DNA from: Bacillus tuaregi
GTDB lineage: Bacteria; Bacillota; Bacilli; Bacillales; Cytobacillaceae
DNA: 64,000 nt
Assembly (NCBI RefSeq): GCF_900104575.1
Contig: NZ_LT629730.1
Location: 186,001-250,000, forward strand
Direction of reading: 5' to 3'
A program made the position numbers and the translations under genes. The notes under the pieces are model-generated. The model did no database searches. It was not told the DNA's origin and saw only the letters and a program-made list of their open reading frames with translations. Positions 24,752 to 33,959 of the stretch are shown here, one piece after another (position 1 is the stretch's first letter; every line of letters begins with the position of its first letter).

Positions 24752-25720
24752 TTAAGAGATCTGCTCACGCAGGTTTGTTCGAACAGGCAGCTTCGCTTCT
24801 CTCTTTTGCAGAATTCTGATAAAAATATTATTAGAAAGAAGTGAAACGATGATAAATACCGTCCCGATTAGATCAAACATTGTGATCTGATTGCCTTGAA
24901 TAATTGAAATGGAAAGTGTTGTGACAGGAACAAAGTTAATAAACAGCAGTCCATTTAATGGCGATAACATACTTACGCCGATGTTCCAGCCTACGAGTGC
25001 AATGACGCCAGGGAATAGAATCATAAATAATAGATGCGGACCGACTGCTTTGATGGCACTTCCTGATGGGACGGAAATAGTGCCAAACAATGTTGCCACC
25101 GCTACAATGACAGCCGCCGTCACCGTACCAAGCAAACAGCTTAACGTTGAATATCTTAAAGCAGACCAGCTGCTAAACTCACTGCCGCCCATTGTGTAAA
25201 TCACCCAGCCAACCACGGCAATAAATATGAGCACCGATGGGATTATATGATCTGTCGCACTAAGAAATGCTTTAATATCCCCTTTTGTAATCACGAGTAC
25301 AGCACCGATAAAGGAAACGACTACACACATTAATGTGAAGAGATGAGGTCTTTTTTTAAAAAACAACCATACAATGACGATGGAAATCATCGGCATGAGT
25401 GATTCCATAATCGATGCAACCATCACGCCTGGTTCGCCTAATAAATCCTCGCCCCAAAAGATGAATAAATTATAGACGGTAAACGCCATTGTGCCGAAAA
25501 ACCATAAGGGCAGACCTTTTCCTTCCAATCGAAAAGCCTGTTTTCCTTCTTTCCATAACAGAATTAAAACCAAAATAACCGTAACTGACCCATAGCGGAT
25601 GATTGTAAAATAGAAAGGATCTATATATTTGAAAGCAGCATGTGCTACAGGAAACATGGCTCCCCAGGACACCGCAGCAATAAAGCATAAAATAGCTCCT
25701 AGCCAGACACTGTTCTTCAA
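24752..25720 (-). CDS. EamA/DMT-family transporter
   Basis: A 322-residue inner-membrane protein with ten hydrophobic segments in two EamA halves (about 8-140 and 160-300). AAVSWGAMFPVAHAAF in the first helix is typical. The start is placed at TTG 25720, because AAGGAGG lies 8 bases before it; the longer frame from 25738 would begin at the ribosome site itself. It is divergent from a LysR regulator 142 bases away, which probably controls it. Such carriers export amino acids or metabolites; the substrate is unknown. Confidence 0.85.
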   Translation of the reverse strand: MKNSVWLGAILCFIAAVSWGAMFPVAHAAFKYIDPFYFTIIRYGSVTVILVLILLWKEGKQAFRLEGKGLPLWFFGTMAFTVYNLFIFWGEDLLGEPGVMVASIMESLMPMISIVIVWLFFKKRPHLFTLMCVVVSFIGAVLVITKGDIKAFLSATDHIIPSVLIFIAVVGWVIYTMGGSEFSSWSALRYSTLSCLLGTVTAAVIVAVATLFGTISVPSGSAIKAVGPHLLFMILFPGVIALVGWNIGVSMLSPLNGLLFINFVPVTTLSISIIQGNQITMFDLIGTVFIIVSLLSNNIFIRILQKREAKLPVRTNLREQIS

Positions 25721-25862
25721 AACCTCTACCTCCTTCACAAAATTGACATATTTATCTTCTATCTTTTTTACTATCTTGTAAAATGAACAATAATGATGAT
25801 TAATATCATTTTTATTGATAATATAGTGATAATAATGAAAATTTAAAAAGGATGGGAAGATT

Positions 25863-26741
25863 GTGGAATTTAAGGACTTAGAAATCTTTCAGGTAGTGGC
25901 GGAAAAGGGCACAATCACAGAAGCGGCAAAAGAGCTAAGTTACGTGCAATCAAACATTACCTCGAGAATACAGAAGCTCGAAACCGAGCTGAATACTCCT
26001 TTATTTAACCGACATCGTCGCGGGATGAGTTTAACACCTGAAGGAAAAAAGCTTCTGGCGTATTGTAAAAAAATATTAATGTTAACAGCCGAAATGAAAA
26101 AAGTAGTTCAAAGTAACGAGGAGCCATCTGGCAAGCTGGAGATTGGCACAGTAGAGACGGTCAGCCATTTACCCAAAATATTATCTACCTATATTAAGAA
26201 ATATAAAAATGTTGATTTATCCCTCTTTTCAGGTGTCACAGAAACATTAGAGGAGAAGGTCTTATATCATAAGCTGGACGGAGCGTTTGTGACGGAAGCA
26301 GACTTTCATCCCGACCTTGTATCCCATGAGGTGTTCCAAGAGGAGCTTGTTTTAATCTGCGATAGGCACATCTCCACAATGGAAGAGGTAAAGGAGCAGC
26401 CTGTTTTATGTTTTAGCGAGGGCTGTGGATATAGGGCGCGTCTTAAAGCATGGTATAAAGACCAAAACATCACACCCAAAAGAATAATGGAATTCGGTAC
26501 ATTAGAAACCATCCTACAAAGTGTAACAATGGGACTTGGTATTACCTTTGTACCAAGGTTAGCCGTCACCCATCTAGAACAAAGCGGCCACATCCAATGC
26601 CACACACTTCCAGAAGAATACAGCAAAATCAAAACCGTCTTTATCAGAAGAGCCGACACCCATATGACATCAACAATTGAAAAATTCATCGAAGTCATAT
26701 TGGGTGACAGGCACCGCCCGAAAAATCTTGTTTCACAATAG
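25863..26741 (+). CDS. LysR-family regulator with repeat-derived C-terminus
   Basis: A 292-residue LysR-type protein. The N-terminal winged HTH reads FKDLEIFQVVAEKGTITEAAKEL, SNITSRIQKLETELNTPLFNRHRRGMSLTPEGK; the effector domain starts near residue 90 (SGKLEIGTVETV). Start is GTG 25863 with AAAGGATGGG upstream. The last 13 or so residues (GDRHRPKNLVSQ) are read from a REP-like element inserted at 26704, so the native C-terminus has been replaced. It is divergent from the DMT transporter. By family habit it would activate that gene in response to a small metabolite. Confidence 0.85.
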   Translation: MEFKDLEIFQVVAEKGTITEAAKELSYVQSNITSRIQKLETELNTPLFNRHRRGMSLTPEGKKLLAYCKKILMLTAEMKKVVQSNEEPSGKLEIGTVETVSHLPKILSTYIKKYKNVDLSLFSGVTETLEEKVLYHKLDGAFVTEADFHPDLVSHEVFQEELVLICDRHISTMEEVKEQPVLCFSEGCGYRARLKAWYKDQNITPKRIMEFGTLETILQSVTMGLGITFVPRLAVTHLEQSGHIQCHTLPEEYSKIKTVFIRRADTHMTSTIEKFIEVILGDRHRPKNLVSQ

Positions 26742-26758
26742 ATATTCAATGTTTCACA
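26704..26758 (+). repeat. REP-like element read as the C-terminus of the LysR gene
   Basis: GTGACAGGCACCGCCC starts at 26704, inside the open frame. The tail holds an extra insertion (ATAGATATTCA) between the two TTTCAC boxes. Confidence 0.8.
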
Positions 26759-26773
26759 GGGATATTATTGATG

Positions 26774-26804
26774 GGAGAGCAGGCATTATGTTTGCTCTCC
26801 TTTT
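26774..26804 (+). terminator. Terminator after the LysR gene
   Basis: GGAGAGCA (26774-26781) pairs with TGCTCTCC (26793-26800), followed by TTTT. Confidence 0.8.
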
Positions 26805-26818
26805 GTGGCCAATTTTTT

Positions 26819-27039
26819 AAACTTCATTCAGCAAATGTTTTTTGTACCAAAAGCTTGCGACAGGTATAGCAGTCTCCACTTCTACAAGTGGGGGATGTAT
26901 GCAATGGTCCTTCGATTTAGTGGGGATCAAACCCCGGATGAATGAAGTTAAGCCTCCGGCGAGACTTGCGATTGTTTTAAGGTAGATTACCCGAGCGAGC
27001 TCAGGTAATCCGGACGCAAATTCGACGGGCGAATTTGAT
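26819..27039 (+). repeat. Structured repeat, copy R3 (full length)
   Basis: Full length with several point changes relative to R1. All paired blocks are kept, including the CACTT/AAGTG hairpin and the GAGC/GCTC near-palindrome. It ends GAATTTGAT. Confidence 0.8.
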
Positions 27040-27286
27040 TTTTGTCTCATTTCGAGCCATTAAACGGAATTTCTCCGCCTAACAAGTTATAATCACCATT
27101 TTTCGGCAGTCGCCCCCATATCCATTATTCAGACTATTTTTCCACTTTTAAAAAAAACATCCCCCATGCTTCCAATCCAGCCTTACCTGTTTTTCTACAT
27201 TTTTCACTTAGGTTGAACATATTTCCAATCTTGTTGATAAATACTACAGATACCATAGTATTTTTTATGTAGGATTGGGTGGAGCA
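27040..27286. other. Upstream region of the ger operon
   Basis: No gene is seen. A small inverted repeat, ATACTA (27241-27246) with TAGTAT (27256-27261), runs into TTTTTT just before the gerA ribosome site. Spore-specific promoters for such operons are of the sigma-G class. TGAACA at 27214 and AATACTA at 27240 resemble one but their spacing is too wide, so I do not call it. Confidence 0.35.
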
Positions 27287-28813
27287 ATGTTTAGGAAGAA
27301 AAGAGGACAGAGACAAACATCCGAAAGAAGTGTTGAGACAGAGGAAATAACAAAGGATGAAGTATTTGAAAAGGCGAATAAGTCCAGTGACTTTGTCACG
27401 ATTTCACCATTGGCAAAGGAGTCTTCGATCCGGATTAGTTTTTATCAAACCTTGATTAATCCAGATATCCTACAGCAATCTGTTTTACCATCACTCAAGG
27501 AAAAGGCCTCGCAAATAAAAGAGCTTTCTGACCTAATGGCGATTGTTCCTATAGAGGATATCAAAATCATCACTGACCCGGTTATGGTTGGACACGCGCT
27601 TCATGATGGAATGATTGCCATTTATTTTAAAGACAGCATGAAGGAATATGCTCTCATAAATGTGAGTAATTCCAGGTTGGGGCAGCGTGAAACAAATGAT
27701 ACGCAAAATGAGTTTAGTGTCATTGGACCAAAGGTTGGTTTTATTGAGGATATCGTCACCAATCTTCATTTAATAAGAGACCATCTACACACAACCGACC
27801 TTATTTTTGAAGAGCTAATGGTTGGTTCAAGGTCGAGGATAAAGGTGGCTTTGGCCTATCTAGAGGGTGTCACCAATCCTGAATATGTCAACACGATTAA
27901 ACAGCGGCTCACAGAGCTTGATGTGGATATCACCTTTGATAATACACTGCTTGAACAAATGATTTCGGACCATAGTTCGACCCCCTTTCCCTTATATATC
28001 ACAACAGAGCGTGTCGACAGAGCAGTAGGGGCCATTGTAGAGGGGCAGGTGGTTCTTATAAGTGATAAATCCTCCTACGCAGTTATTGGACCGGTCACAT
28101 TGATGGATTTTTTCTCAAACCCGGAGGATTTTTACCTTCCGTCGATGATTGCGTCGTTTTTTAAATTAATCCGAGTATTTGGGATGCTGTTTTCGATTTT
28201 TGCCACCGCCTTTTATGTTGCGATTTTAACATTTCATTATGAGGTTGTACCGAAGGATTTGTTAGGTCCCATTATTCATTCGCGGGCGAATGTCCCTTTT
28301 CCGCCTGTATTAGAGGTTTTATTCCTGGAGATTACCATCGACCTATTGAGGGAAGCGGGGGCACGGCTGCCAACAAAAATTGGCCAAACGCTCGGTATTG
28401 TCGGCGGGATTGTCATAGGTCAAGCAACGGTTGAAGCAGCATTAACCAGTAATATTTTATTGATTTTTGTTGCCCTTGCCGCATTGTCTTCTTTTACAAC
28501 CCCTATTTATAAAATGTCAAATGCCGTCCGTTTATTACGATACCCTTTTATCCTGCTTGCAAGCATTTGGGGCGGCTTAGGTATTTATGTTGGCTTAATT
28601 TTTTTAATCGCCCATTTATCACGTCTAAAATCACTCGGTGTTCCCTATTTAGTTCCGATTTATCCTTATCGAAAAGGCGGGGTTGCCACTTCCTTTATCA
28701 GGCCTGATTATCTTAAGTACAATAATCGCCCTTGGTATTTAAGGCCTTTAAGCTTAAAAAGATATTCACCTGATTCTGATCAAGACCCCGAGGAAGGTCT
28801 GAATACTGAATGA
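27287..28813 (+). CDS. Spore germination receptor A subunit (GerA family)
   Basis: A 508-residue germinant receptor A subunit located in the spore inner membrane. A soluble N-terminal region (about 1-285) has the GerA features VMVGHALHDGMIAIYF, IRDHLHTTDLIFEELMVGSRSRIKVALAYLEG and LPLYITTERVDR-like sequence. A membrane domain of four to five helices follows, with FKLIRVFGMLFSIFATAFYVA, EITIDLLREAGARLP and the conserved GQTLGIVGGIVIGQATVEA. ATG at 27287 is preceded by a close GGTGGAG. It heads a complete A-C-B operon. Receptors of this type sense amino acids, sugars or nucleosides; the germinant cannot be predicted. Confidence 0.93.
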   Translation: MFRKKRGQRQTSERSVETEEITKDEVFEKANKSSDFVTISPLAKESSIRISFYQTLINPDILQQSVLPSLKEKASQIKELSDLMAIVPIEDIKIITDPVMVGHALHDGMIAIYFKDSMKEYALINVSNSRLGQRETNDTQNEFSVIGPKVGFIEDIVTNLHLIRDHLHTTDLIFEELMVGSRSRIKVALAYLEGVTNPEYVNTIKQRLTELDVDITFDNTLLEQMISDHSSTPFPLYITTERVDRAVGAIVEGQVVLISDKSSYAVIGPVTLMDFFSNPEDFYLPSMIASFFKLIRVFGMLFSIFATAFYVAILTFHYEVVPKDLLGPIIHSRANVPFPPVLEVLFLEITIDLLREAGARLPTKIGQTLGIVGGIVIGQATVEAALTSNILLIFVALAALSSFTTPIYKMSNAVRLLRYPFILLASIWGGLGIYVGLIFLIAHLSRLKSLGVPYLVPIYPYRKGGVATSFIRPDYLKYNNRPWYLRPLSLKRYSPDSDQDPEEGLNTE

Positions 28814-28842
28814 ATAATGATGACATAAAGGCTGAGTAACTT

Positions 28843-29934
28843 ATGAAAAAATCGCGAAAGCATTACAGGTTTCTTTTATTAATGGTGTGTCTTGTGAGTC
28901 TTTTAGGTTGTAATAGGACGAGGATTATCGACAAAATTAGTATCGTCCATTTATTTGGGTTCGACCAATCCGATAATGGGGAATTAATCGGTACGGTGTT
29001 ATCCCCTGAATATACGAAGAGCAAGGCAAGTGACCAAATTCAATATTTATCTGAACAAGGGGAAACGAGCGCACTTATTGTGCCAAAAATGGAGGCGTAT
29101 TCAAATACTCCCATTGAAATAGCTAAAATTAGAGTGTTAATAATTGGGAATCGCTATGCTAAAGCAGGCATTAGGAATATGGTCGATCGCTTTGTGATTA
29201 CGCCACAGCTTGGGACCAATATTCAAATCGTTGCCTCTACGCATACGGCGAAAGAAACGCTGAATGCTTTTAAAAAGGAAAAATCACTGACCTTAGCTGA
29301 ACAGCTAGAGCATAATATGCAAGGGCAGAACCTGCCAAACATGAACCTTCATTATTTCCTCAATCACTTTTACGGAGCAGGTATGGATCCCTATGTTCCG
29401 ATGCTGGCGATAGACGAAAATGAAAAGTTGAAGATTGAGGGTCTTGGGATCTTTAAGGATGATCAATTAAAGCTCCGCTTAAATCCAGAGCAGTCCATCT
29501 TATTTTCGATTCTTAAGGATTACCGTAGTGAAGCAACCTTGAAAATGGACCTCGATCAGAAGAACTCGAAGGAAATAATAACGGTTCGAGCATTCCGAAG
29601 TAAAAGTCATTGGGATTGGAACCAGAAGAAGAAGCAATTAAATCTTCGTTTACGGCTAGAGTGGACACTGATGCAATATCCGAATCGATATAATCTTGAA
29701 AAAGACAAAGATGTAAGGGAAATGAAGAATATGATAGTAGAGAAGCTAGAAAAGGAGATTAGGGACTTATTAGCACTTTTTAAAGAAAATGAAGTAGATC
29801 CCCTTGGACTTGGCAATATTGTACGGTCACAGGATCGAACATGGAAGGAAGAAGCATTTTATCAGCAGTATCCTGAGATGCCAATTAACGTTAACATTAA
29901 TTTACAAATCATACATACTGGTCTCGAAGACTAG
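28843..29934 (+). CDS. Spore germination lipoprotein, Ger(x)C family
   Basis: A 363-residue lipoprotein. The signal peptide ends in SLLGC, placing the diacylglycerol cysteine at 23. The mature part has the GerC domain layout, including IEIAKIRVLIIGNRYA, TPQLGTNIQIVAS and a long charged helix near the C-terminus (NMIVEKLEKEIRDLLALF). The C subunit sits at the outer face of the spore inner membrane with A and B. It follows the A gene by 29 bases. Confidence 0.92.
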   Translation: MKKSRKHYRFLLLMVCLVSLLGCNRTRIIDKISIVHLFGFDQSDNGELIGTVLSPEYTKSKASDQIQYLSEQGETSALIVPKMEAYSNTPIEIAKIRVLIIGNRYAKAGIRNMVDRFVITPQLGTNIQIVASTHTAKETLNAFKKEKSLTLAEQLEHNMQGQNLPNMNLHYFLNHFYGAGMDPYVPMLAIDENEKLKIEGLGIFKDDQLKLRLNPEQSILFSILKDYRSEATLKMDLDQKNSKEIITVRAFRSKSHWDWNQKKKQLNLRLRLEWTLMQYPNRYNLEKDKDVREMKNMIVEKLEKEIRDLLALFKENEVDPLGLGNIVRSQDRTWKEEAFYQQYPEMPINVNINLQIIHTGLED

Positions 29935-29953
29935 CTAATGAGGATGGATGACG

Positions 29954-31072
29954 ATGACCTCAATGGTGAAAGAAAATAAAATGGTTTCTCCTTACTTTCT
30001 CTTCTTTCTTATGCATTCGGCACAAACAGGGGTGAGTGTTCTCAACTTCCAATCCAATGTCATTAGGGGGGCAGGTCATGATGCCTGGCTCTCTGTCTTA
30101 GCCTTTGGACTCGTTTTGCATGTTGTCTTTTTGATGATGCTTTTGATTATGAAAGTTTCAAGCTCGGGGGATATCCTCTCTTTCCACAGGGATGTGTTTG
30201 GAAACATCTTTGGTGGTGCATTAAATATCATCCTAGCATGCTATTTGGCCATCGTTAGTCTATTTGCCATACGTACCTATATCGATATTCTTCAGATTTG
30301 GGTGTTCGATGGCATCGCCAGCTGGGAATTCTCCTTGCTTTTATCCCTTTTGGTTTATTATATTGTGGTAGGAGGAATTAGGGTGATCACAAGTATCGCT
30401 TTCTGGGGCGTTGTGATTCCTACTTTTCTGTTGCTATCCTTACTCTATCTGCTTGGCTTTGCAGAGGTTTCCTATCTCTCTCCACCCTTCGAGCATCGAG
30501 CGAAGGACTATTTCATCTCTGCTAAGGAAATCGCCCCCATGTATTTCGGATTTGAAACCGTGCTTGTTTTTTTCCCTTTTATTAAAAATAAAGAAAAGGC
30601 TCAAAAGAGGGGTCATTTAGGGTTACTCTATACAACGTCACTATATACAATTATTACCATTATTACTTTTTTGTTTTTTTCGCAAGGAAAGCTGCAACAT
30701 TTAACCTGGCCTACTTTAACCATGATTAAAATTATCCGCTTGCCATTCTTAGAGCGGTTTGAATTTATTTTTATATTCACTTGGCTGTTAGTCGTTATGC
30801 CTGTTATCTGTACTTATCTCTGGTCGGCTGTTAGATGTATGAAAGCAACAATCCCGAAATTAAAACCGACCTATATATTAGTGGGATTCCTTCTCATTTT
30901 TCACTATGTCAACAGCCAATTAGTCGAAATCCATTATTCCAGCGTAATGGAAAAATACATAGGGTATAGCGGATTAATCCTGCTTTTTTGCTACATACCG
31001 TTCCTTTTTTTGATTGCTATTATCAGAAAAAAGATGACTAAGAAAAGAAAACGACCTCCCGAGGCATCCTGA
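29954..31072 (+). CDS. Spore germination receptor B subunit (GerB family, APC-like)
   Basis: A 372-residue integral membrane protein with ten hydrophobic segments, from the APC-superfamily branch of GerB transporters that bind the germinant. The PYFLFFLMHSAQTGVSVLNFQ segment near the start and FGFETVLVFFPFIK in the middle are family-typical. The start is one of two in-frame ATGs; 29954 has GAGG at 10 bases and is preferred to 29948. It completes the gerA-gerC-gerB operon, which ends at the terminator at 31160. Confidence 0.9.
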   Translation: MTSMVKENKMVSPYFLFFLMHSAQTGVSVLNFQSNVIRGAGHDAWLSVLAFGLVLHVVFLMMLLIMKVSSSGDILSFHRDVFGNIFGGALNIILACYLAIVSLFAIRTYIDILQIWVFDGIASWEFSLLLSLLVYYIVVGGIRVITSIAFWGVVIPTFLLLSLLYLLGFAEVSYLSPPFEHRAKDYFISAKEIAPMYFGFETVLVFFPFIKNKEKAQKRGHLGLLYTTSLYTIITIITFLFFSQGKLQHLTWPTLTMIKIIRLPFLERFEFIFIFTWLLVVMPVICTYLWSAVRCMKATIPKLKPTYILVGFLLIFHYVNSQLVEIHYSSVMEKYIGYSGLILLFCYIPFLFLIAIIRKKMTKKRKRPPEAS

Positions 31073-31159
31073 TATGAACAAGAGAGGATCTGTGATTTGG
31101 CTCAGATGTTACGCAGTCCATTACAGGAAGAGGCAGAAACATCCCTTTTTAATAATAAG

Positions 31160-31193
31160 AAAACCACCCGCGCCGTGAAGACAGGGTGGTTTT
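31160..31193. terminator. Bidirectional terminator after the ger operon
   Basis: AAAACCACCC (31160-31169) pairs with GGGTGGTTTT (31184-31193). On the other strand it serves the FbpA-like gene. Confidence 0.88.
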
Positions 31194-31200
31194 GATTTGG

Positions 31201-31401
31201 TTAGGTTTCACTATCACGATTTCGCGCATTACGATTGGAAAGAAGTCCATTATCCTTTAAATATCGGTACTCTTTTTCAAGGTCACTCAAGGTCCAATCA
31301 TCAAGGTGTTTTTTGCTTTTGTAATATACACCTGATTCCGTTAACAGATGAATTAACCTTTGTCTTTGTGATTGAACCGCATGCCGAAGTAAGTCTCCCA
31401 T
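31201..31401 (-). CDS. Fur-regulated basic protein, FbpA-like
   Basis: A 66-residue protein resembling B. subtilis FbpA: LLRHAVQSQRQRLIHLLTESGVYYKS followed by LDDWTLSDLEKEYRYLKD. FbpA is an RNA-chaperone-like partner in the iron-sparing response. GAGGG lies 8 bases before the ATG. No convincing Fur box is seen upstream, so iron control is not demonstrated. A small membrane ORF lies 85 bases upstream on the same strand. Confidence 0.65.
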   Translation of the reverse strand: MGDLLRHAVQSQRQRLIHLLTESGVYYKSKKHLDDWTLSDLEKEYRYLKDNGLLSNRNARNRDSET

Positions 31402-31485
31402 ATTTCGAACCCTCTTTTCCTTGGATACAAGTAAGAAAGGATTGTGAATGCTGGCTCTTCGATGAAATTTCTTTACTTCACATCC

Positions 31486-31590
31486 TTATTTAAAAAACTG
31501 ATTCTGAAACAATGTAATCAACCAACCTATAGTAAACGAAACCAGGAAGTATGTGCTGAGATAGCTTAGCATCAACATGACCAGGATCAT
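31486..31590 (-). CDS. Small membrane protein (34 aa)
   Basis: Below usual size cut-offs. GGAGG lies 8 bases before the ATG at 31590. Another in-frame ATG at 31596 is too close to that site. The product is almost wholly hydrophobic: MILVMLMLSYLSTYF, then LVSFTIGWLITLF, ending QNQFFK, so one long or two short membrane segments. It may be co-transcribed with the FbpA-like gene downstream. Not recognised. Confidence 0.5.
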   Translation of the reverse strand: MILVMLMLSYLSTYFLVSFTIGWLITLFQNQFFK

Positions 31591-32019
31591 TTTCATTTCC
31601 TCCATTCCTGTAAAAATTGGTTTTAGGAAAAGGACTCATAAAAATGCTGCTGTATGAAAGGTTCCAATGTATAGTAAGTAGAGTGAATGGAGAAATGACT
31701 TAGTGGAGTAAACGGGTTCTTCTGCTGCTGTGTATAAAGGATGACATGCTTATTCAATGATATCCGTAAGGGAAAAAATGAAGAAATCTCAAGTCTGTTT
31801 TGCCATCAGCTCCCCCCTTTCAAGTGATAAATCTTTGTCCTTCATCGGTAGTTGCCATTATAGACTAGGCCATTTCAAATAGTTGTCGGTTTATCTGGAA
31901 TAAATCATTTTAATAGAATTCGTCATTTTTCTATAAAAAATTACCTGTGTTAAACGTATAATAGATAGGCAAGTAATATCAGTATTCGAGGAAACTGGTC
32001 ATAAAGTGGTGAGGGTCAT
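31591..32019. other. Gene-poor stretch
   Basis: About 430 AT-rich bases between divergent units. It presumably holds both promoters. No open frame with a ribosome site was found apart from a five-codon ATGGCAAAACAGACTTGA on the minus strand. Confidence 0.4.
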
Positions 32020-32757
32020 TTGAGTGAAAAAAGAAAACTACAAGAGGTAGATTTATATAAACCGATTCAACGGTATTTTGTTCGTGAGGAATATGAGGTT
32101 TATGGGGAAGTCAACGATTGTGACATCGCCGCGGTTAAGGATGACGAGTTGGTGATTGTTGAATTAAAGCTGACGCTTAGCGTTGATTTGCTTATCCAGG
32201 CAGCCAAGCGGCAAAAGTTAACCAATCAGGTATACATCGCGATTCCGAGGCCAAAGGGACGCTTGAACTCGAAGCAATGGCGAGATAAATGCCATTTAGT
32301 CAAGCGGTTGGAGCTGGGGCTCATCCTCGTCTCCTTTCAGGGCAAAGGAACCAAAGCAGAGGTTTTGTTTCATCCGGCCCCACTTAGCCGCCAAAGCAAG
32401 AGGCAAAACAAGCGTAAGCGGGAGGCCTTAATGAAGGAGATGGCAGGTCGAAGTGCGGATTATAATATCGGTGGCAGCAGTCGAACGAAAATTATGACGG
32501 CCTATAAAGAGAATTGTATTCAAATTGCCTGCTACCTGAATCATTTAGGGGCTTTGTCGCCAAAAGCATTACGGGAAAAGGGGACGGGTGAAAAAACCTC
32601 CTCCATCCTCACGAAAAATTATTATGGCTGGTTTGATAGAGTACAGCGAGGCATTTATGTTCTCAGCGAGAAGGGGAAAAAAGAGATAGAAGATTTTCCC
32701 GAGATTGTCGACTATTATTTAAGTCAGCTTCCAGCCCTGGAATTACCCGATAAGTAA
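32020..32757 (+). CDS. DUF2161 protein, putative PD-(D/E)XK nuclease fold
   Basis: A 245-residue soluble protein. The N-terminal part fits a PD-(D/E)XK core: NDCDIAAVKDDELVIVELKLTLS holds Asp then the ELK triad end, with LIQAAKRQKLTNQVYIAIP as the following helix and strand. The middle is very basic (RQSKRQNKRKREAL) and the C-terminal part looks like a winged helix (YLNHLGALSPKALREK, YYGWFDRVQRGIYVLSEKGK). The TTG start is preceded by GTGAGG. DUF2161 proteins are annotated as putative phosphodiesterases; the substrate is unknown. A strong terminator follows at once. Confidence 0.75.
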   Translation: MSEKRKLQEVDLYKPIQRYFVREEYEVYGEVNDCDIAAVKDDELVIVELKLTLSVDLLIQAAKRQKLTNQVYIAIPRPKGRLNSKQWRDKCHLVKRLELGLILVSFQGKGTKAEVLFHPAPLSRQSKRQNKRKREALMKEMAGRSADYNIGGSSRTKIMTAYKENCIQIACYLNHLGALSPKALREKGTGEKTSSILTKNYYGWFDRVQRGIYVLSEKGKKEIEDFPEIVDYYLSQLPALELPDK

Positions 32758-32806
32758 GAAAAGCACTTTGAGAAAGTGAACTCTCTCATCGTGCTTTCTT
32801 TTTTTC
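32756..32806 (+). terminator. Terminator of the DUF2161 gene
   Basis: AAGCAC (32761-32766) with GTGCTT (32791-32796), plus inner pairing TGAGA/TCTCA, followed by a long T-run. Confidence 0.85.
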
Positions 32807-32837
32807 TGCCGCTTGAAGGCATTGGGATTAATTCCTA

Positions 32838-33290
32838 TTAGAACGGCTTTGTTACCATGAAAATAATGATAATGACTGTTGCTATATATGTATAGCGATT
32901 GAACGGAGCTGCTTGTTTTTTGACATTTAGATAAGAATCAGGAAGCTCATGACCCTGATGATTTTTAAGAATTTCCACCTGTTGAGCCACTTTTTTAGGA
33001 ACGATAAAGCCGGCAACGGGCAAAATAGTCACGAATAGAATGAGTGACGCGATATACCAGCCCTGCGTAAATAAACTAGTATTTAATGCTCCCATCATTA
33101 AACCTGAAATAAGTAGGGTAAAAGTCCCTATGACGACTACCTTATCAATGGAATGATTTACATGAAGAGCAAACTCTGCTTGCTTGGCTGTTTTAGCCCT
33201 GTTTAATAGAAAGGGTGATGCGAAGGATGCGCCAATGCCACATATCGCACCGAGAACATGGATTAACACAATAAATCCATATAAAGACAT
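32838..33290 (-). CDS. DUF2269 small membrane protein
   Basis: A 150-residue protein with four hydrophobic segments. MSLYGFIVLIHVLGAICGIGASFASPF in the first helix, with a histidine facing the membrane, is typical of DUF2269. A second histidine-bearing stretch (FALHVNHSIDKVVVIGT) follows. AGGAGG lies at 8 bases from the ATG. Monocistronic; function unknown. Confidence 0.78.
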   Translation of the reverse strand: MSLYGFIVLIHVLGAICGIGASFASPFLLNRAKTAKQAEFALHVNHSIDKVVVIGTFTLLISGLMMGALNTSLFTQGWYIASLILFVTILPVAGFIVPKKVAQQVEILKNHQGHELPDSYLNVKKQAAPFNRYTYIATVIIIIFMVTKPF

Positions 33291-33314
33291 AATTCTTACC
33301 TCCTAAATTAGTTT

Positions 33315-33504
33315 TACCTTCATTCAGCAGAAGTCCTCCACTTCTACAAGTGGGGGATGAAGGCAAATGGTCCTTCGATTCAGCGGGGGTACAAACCCCG
33401 GCTGAATGAAGTTAAGCCTCCTGCGGATGTCTCGGATTTTTTAAAGGTAGTTTACCCGAGCGAGCTTAGGTAATCCGGACGCAAATTCGATGGGCGAATT
33501 TGAT
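33315..33504 (+). repeat. Structured repeat, copy R4 (head deletion)
   Basis: TACCTTCATTCAG joins directly to CAGAAGTCCTCCACTTC, so about 35 bases holding TTGCGACAGGTAC are lost. The rest is complete and ends GAATTTGAT. It sits immediately before the second sugar cluster. Confidence 0.8.
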
Positions 33505-33847
33505 CTGTGTCATCATATCACAGGACTTTAGTAGGTGTTTGTTGAAAAATGTCGAAAATATAGAATTTACATATTTTTTATGTTGAAAATGTTGTTTATC
33601 TGTTTTTTAGGTCAGTTCAATTGTTTATCGTAGAGTTTTCCACCCCAATTATCGCTTGGGAAAGACAAAGAACCCATCCTAGTAAATATCTGAAATTCAC
33701 TCCAGCAAGCTCCTATAAATACCGTCCTCATGCATTTTACCTCGTTGGGAAAATTCTCACTTCCTGATACCCATTACTACTTTTGGTTAATTTCCCAGAG
33801 TTGGCAAACTGTATTGTGAAATGTACTCGAAGAGGTTAATTTTATTG
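33505..33847. other. Gene-poor stretch
   Basis: About 340 AT-rich bases with no open frame having a ribosome site. It presumably carries regulatory sequence for the EIICB gene. Confidence 0.4.
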
Positions 33848-33861
33848 TGTAAGCGTTACCT
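33848..33861 (+). promoter_or_regulatory. cre site upstream of the second EIICB gene
   Basis: TGTAAGCGTTACCT fits all positions of TGWAARCGYTWNCW, 99 bases before the EIICB start. Confidence 0.65.
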
Positions 33862-33882
33862 CAATTGGAGGGAAGGAAGTGA

Positions 33883-33901
33883 TTTGCTGGAATTTAGCAA
33901 A
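33883..33901. promoter_or_regulatory. Inverted repeat, possible operator of the RpiR regulator
   Basis: TTTGCT and AGCAAA arms separated by 7 bases, 58-77 bases before the EIICB start. Assignment to the RpiR protein at 40807 is a guess from position. Confidence 0.35.
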
Positions 33902-33959
33902 AAGTACTTTTCTAAAATAATTTTTTAGTTGTACTATAAAAAGTGAGGTGTTTTTTTTT

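Noticed and set aside
27214-27246. Sigma-G promoter for the ger operon
   Set aside because: TGAACA and AATACTA resemble the consensus, but the spacer is about 20 rather than 17-18 bases.
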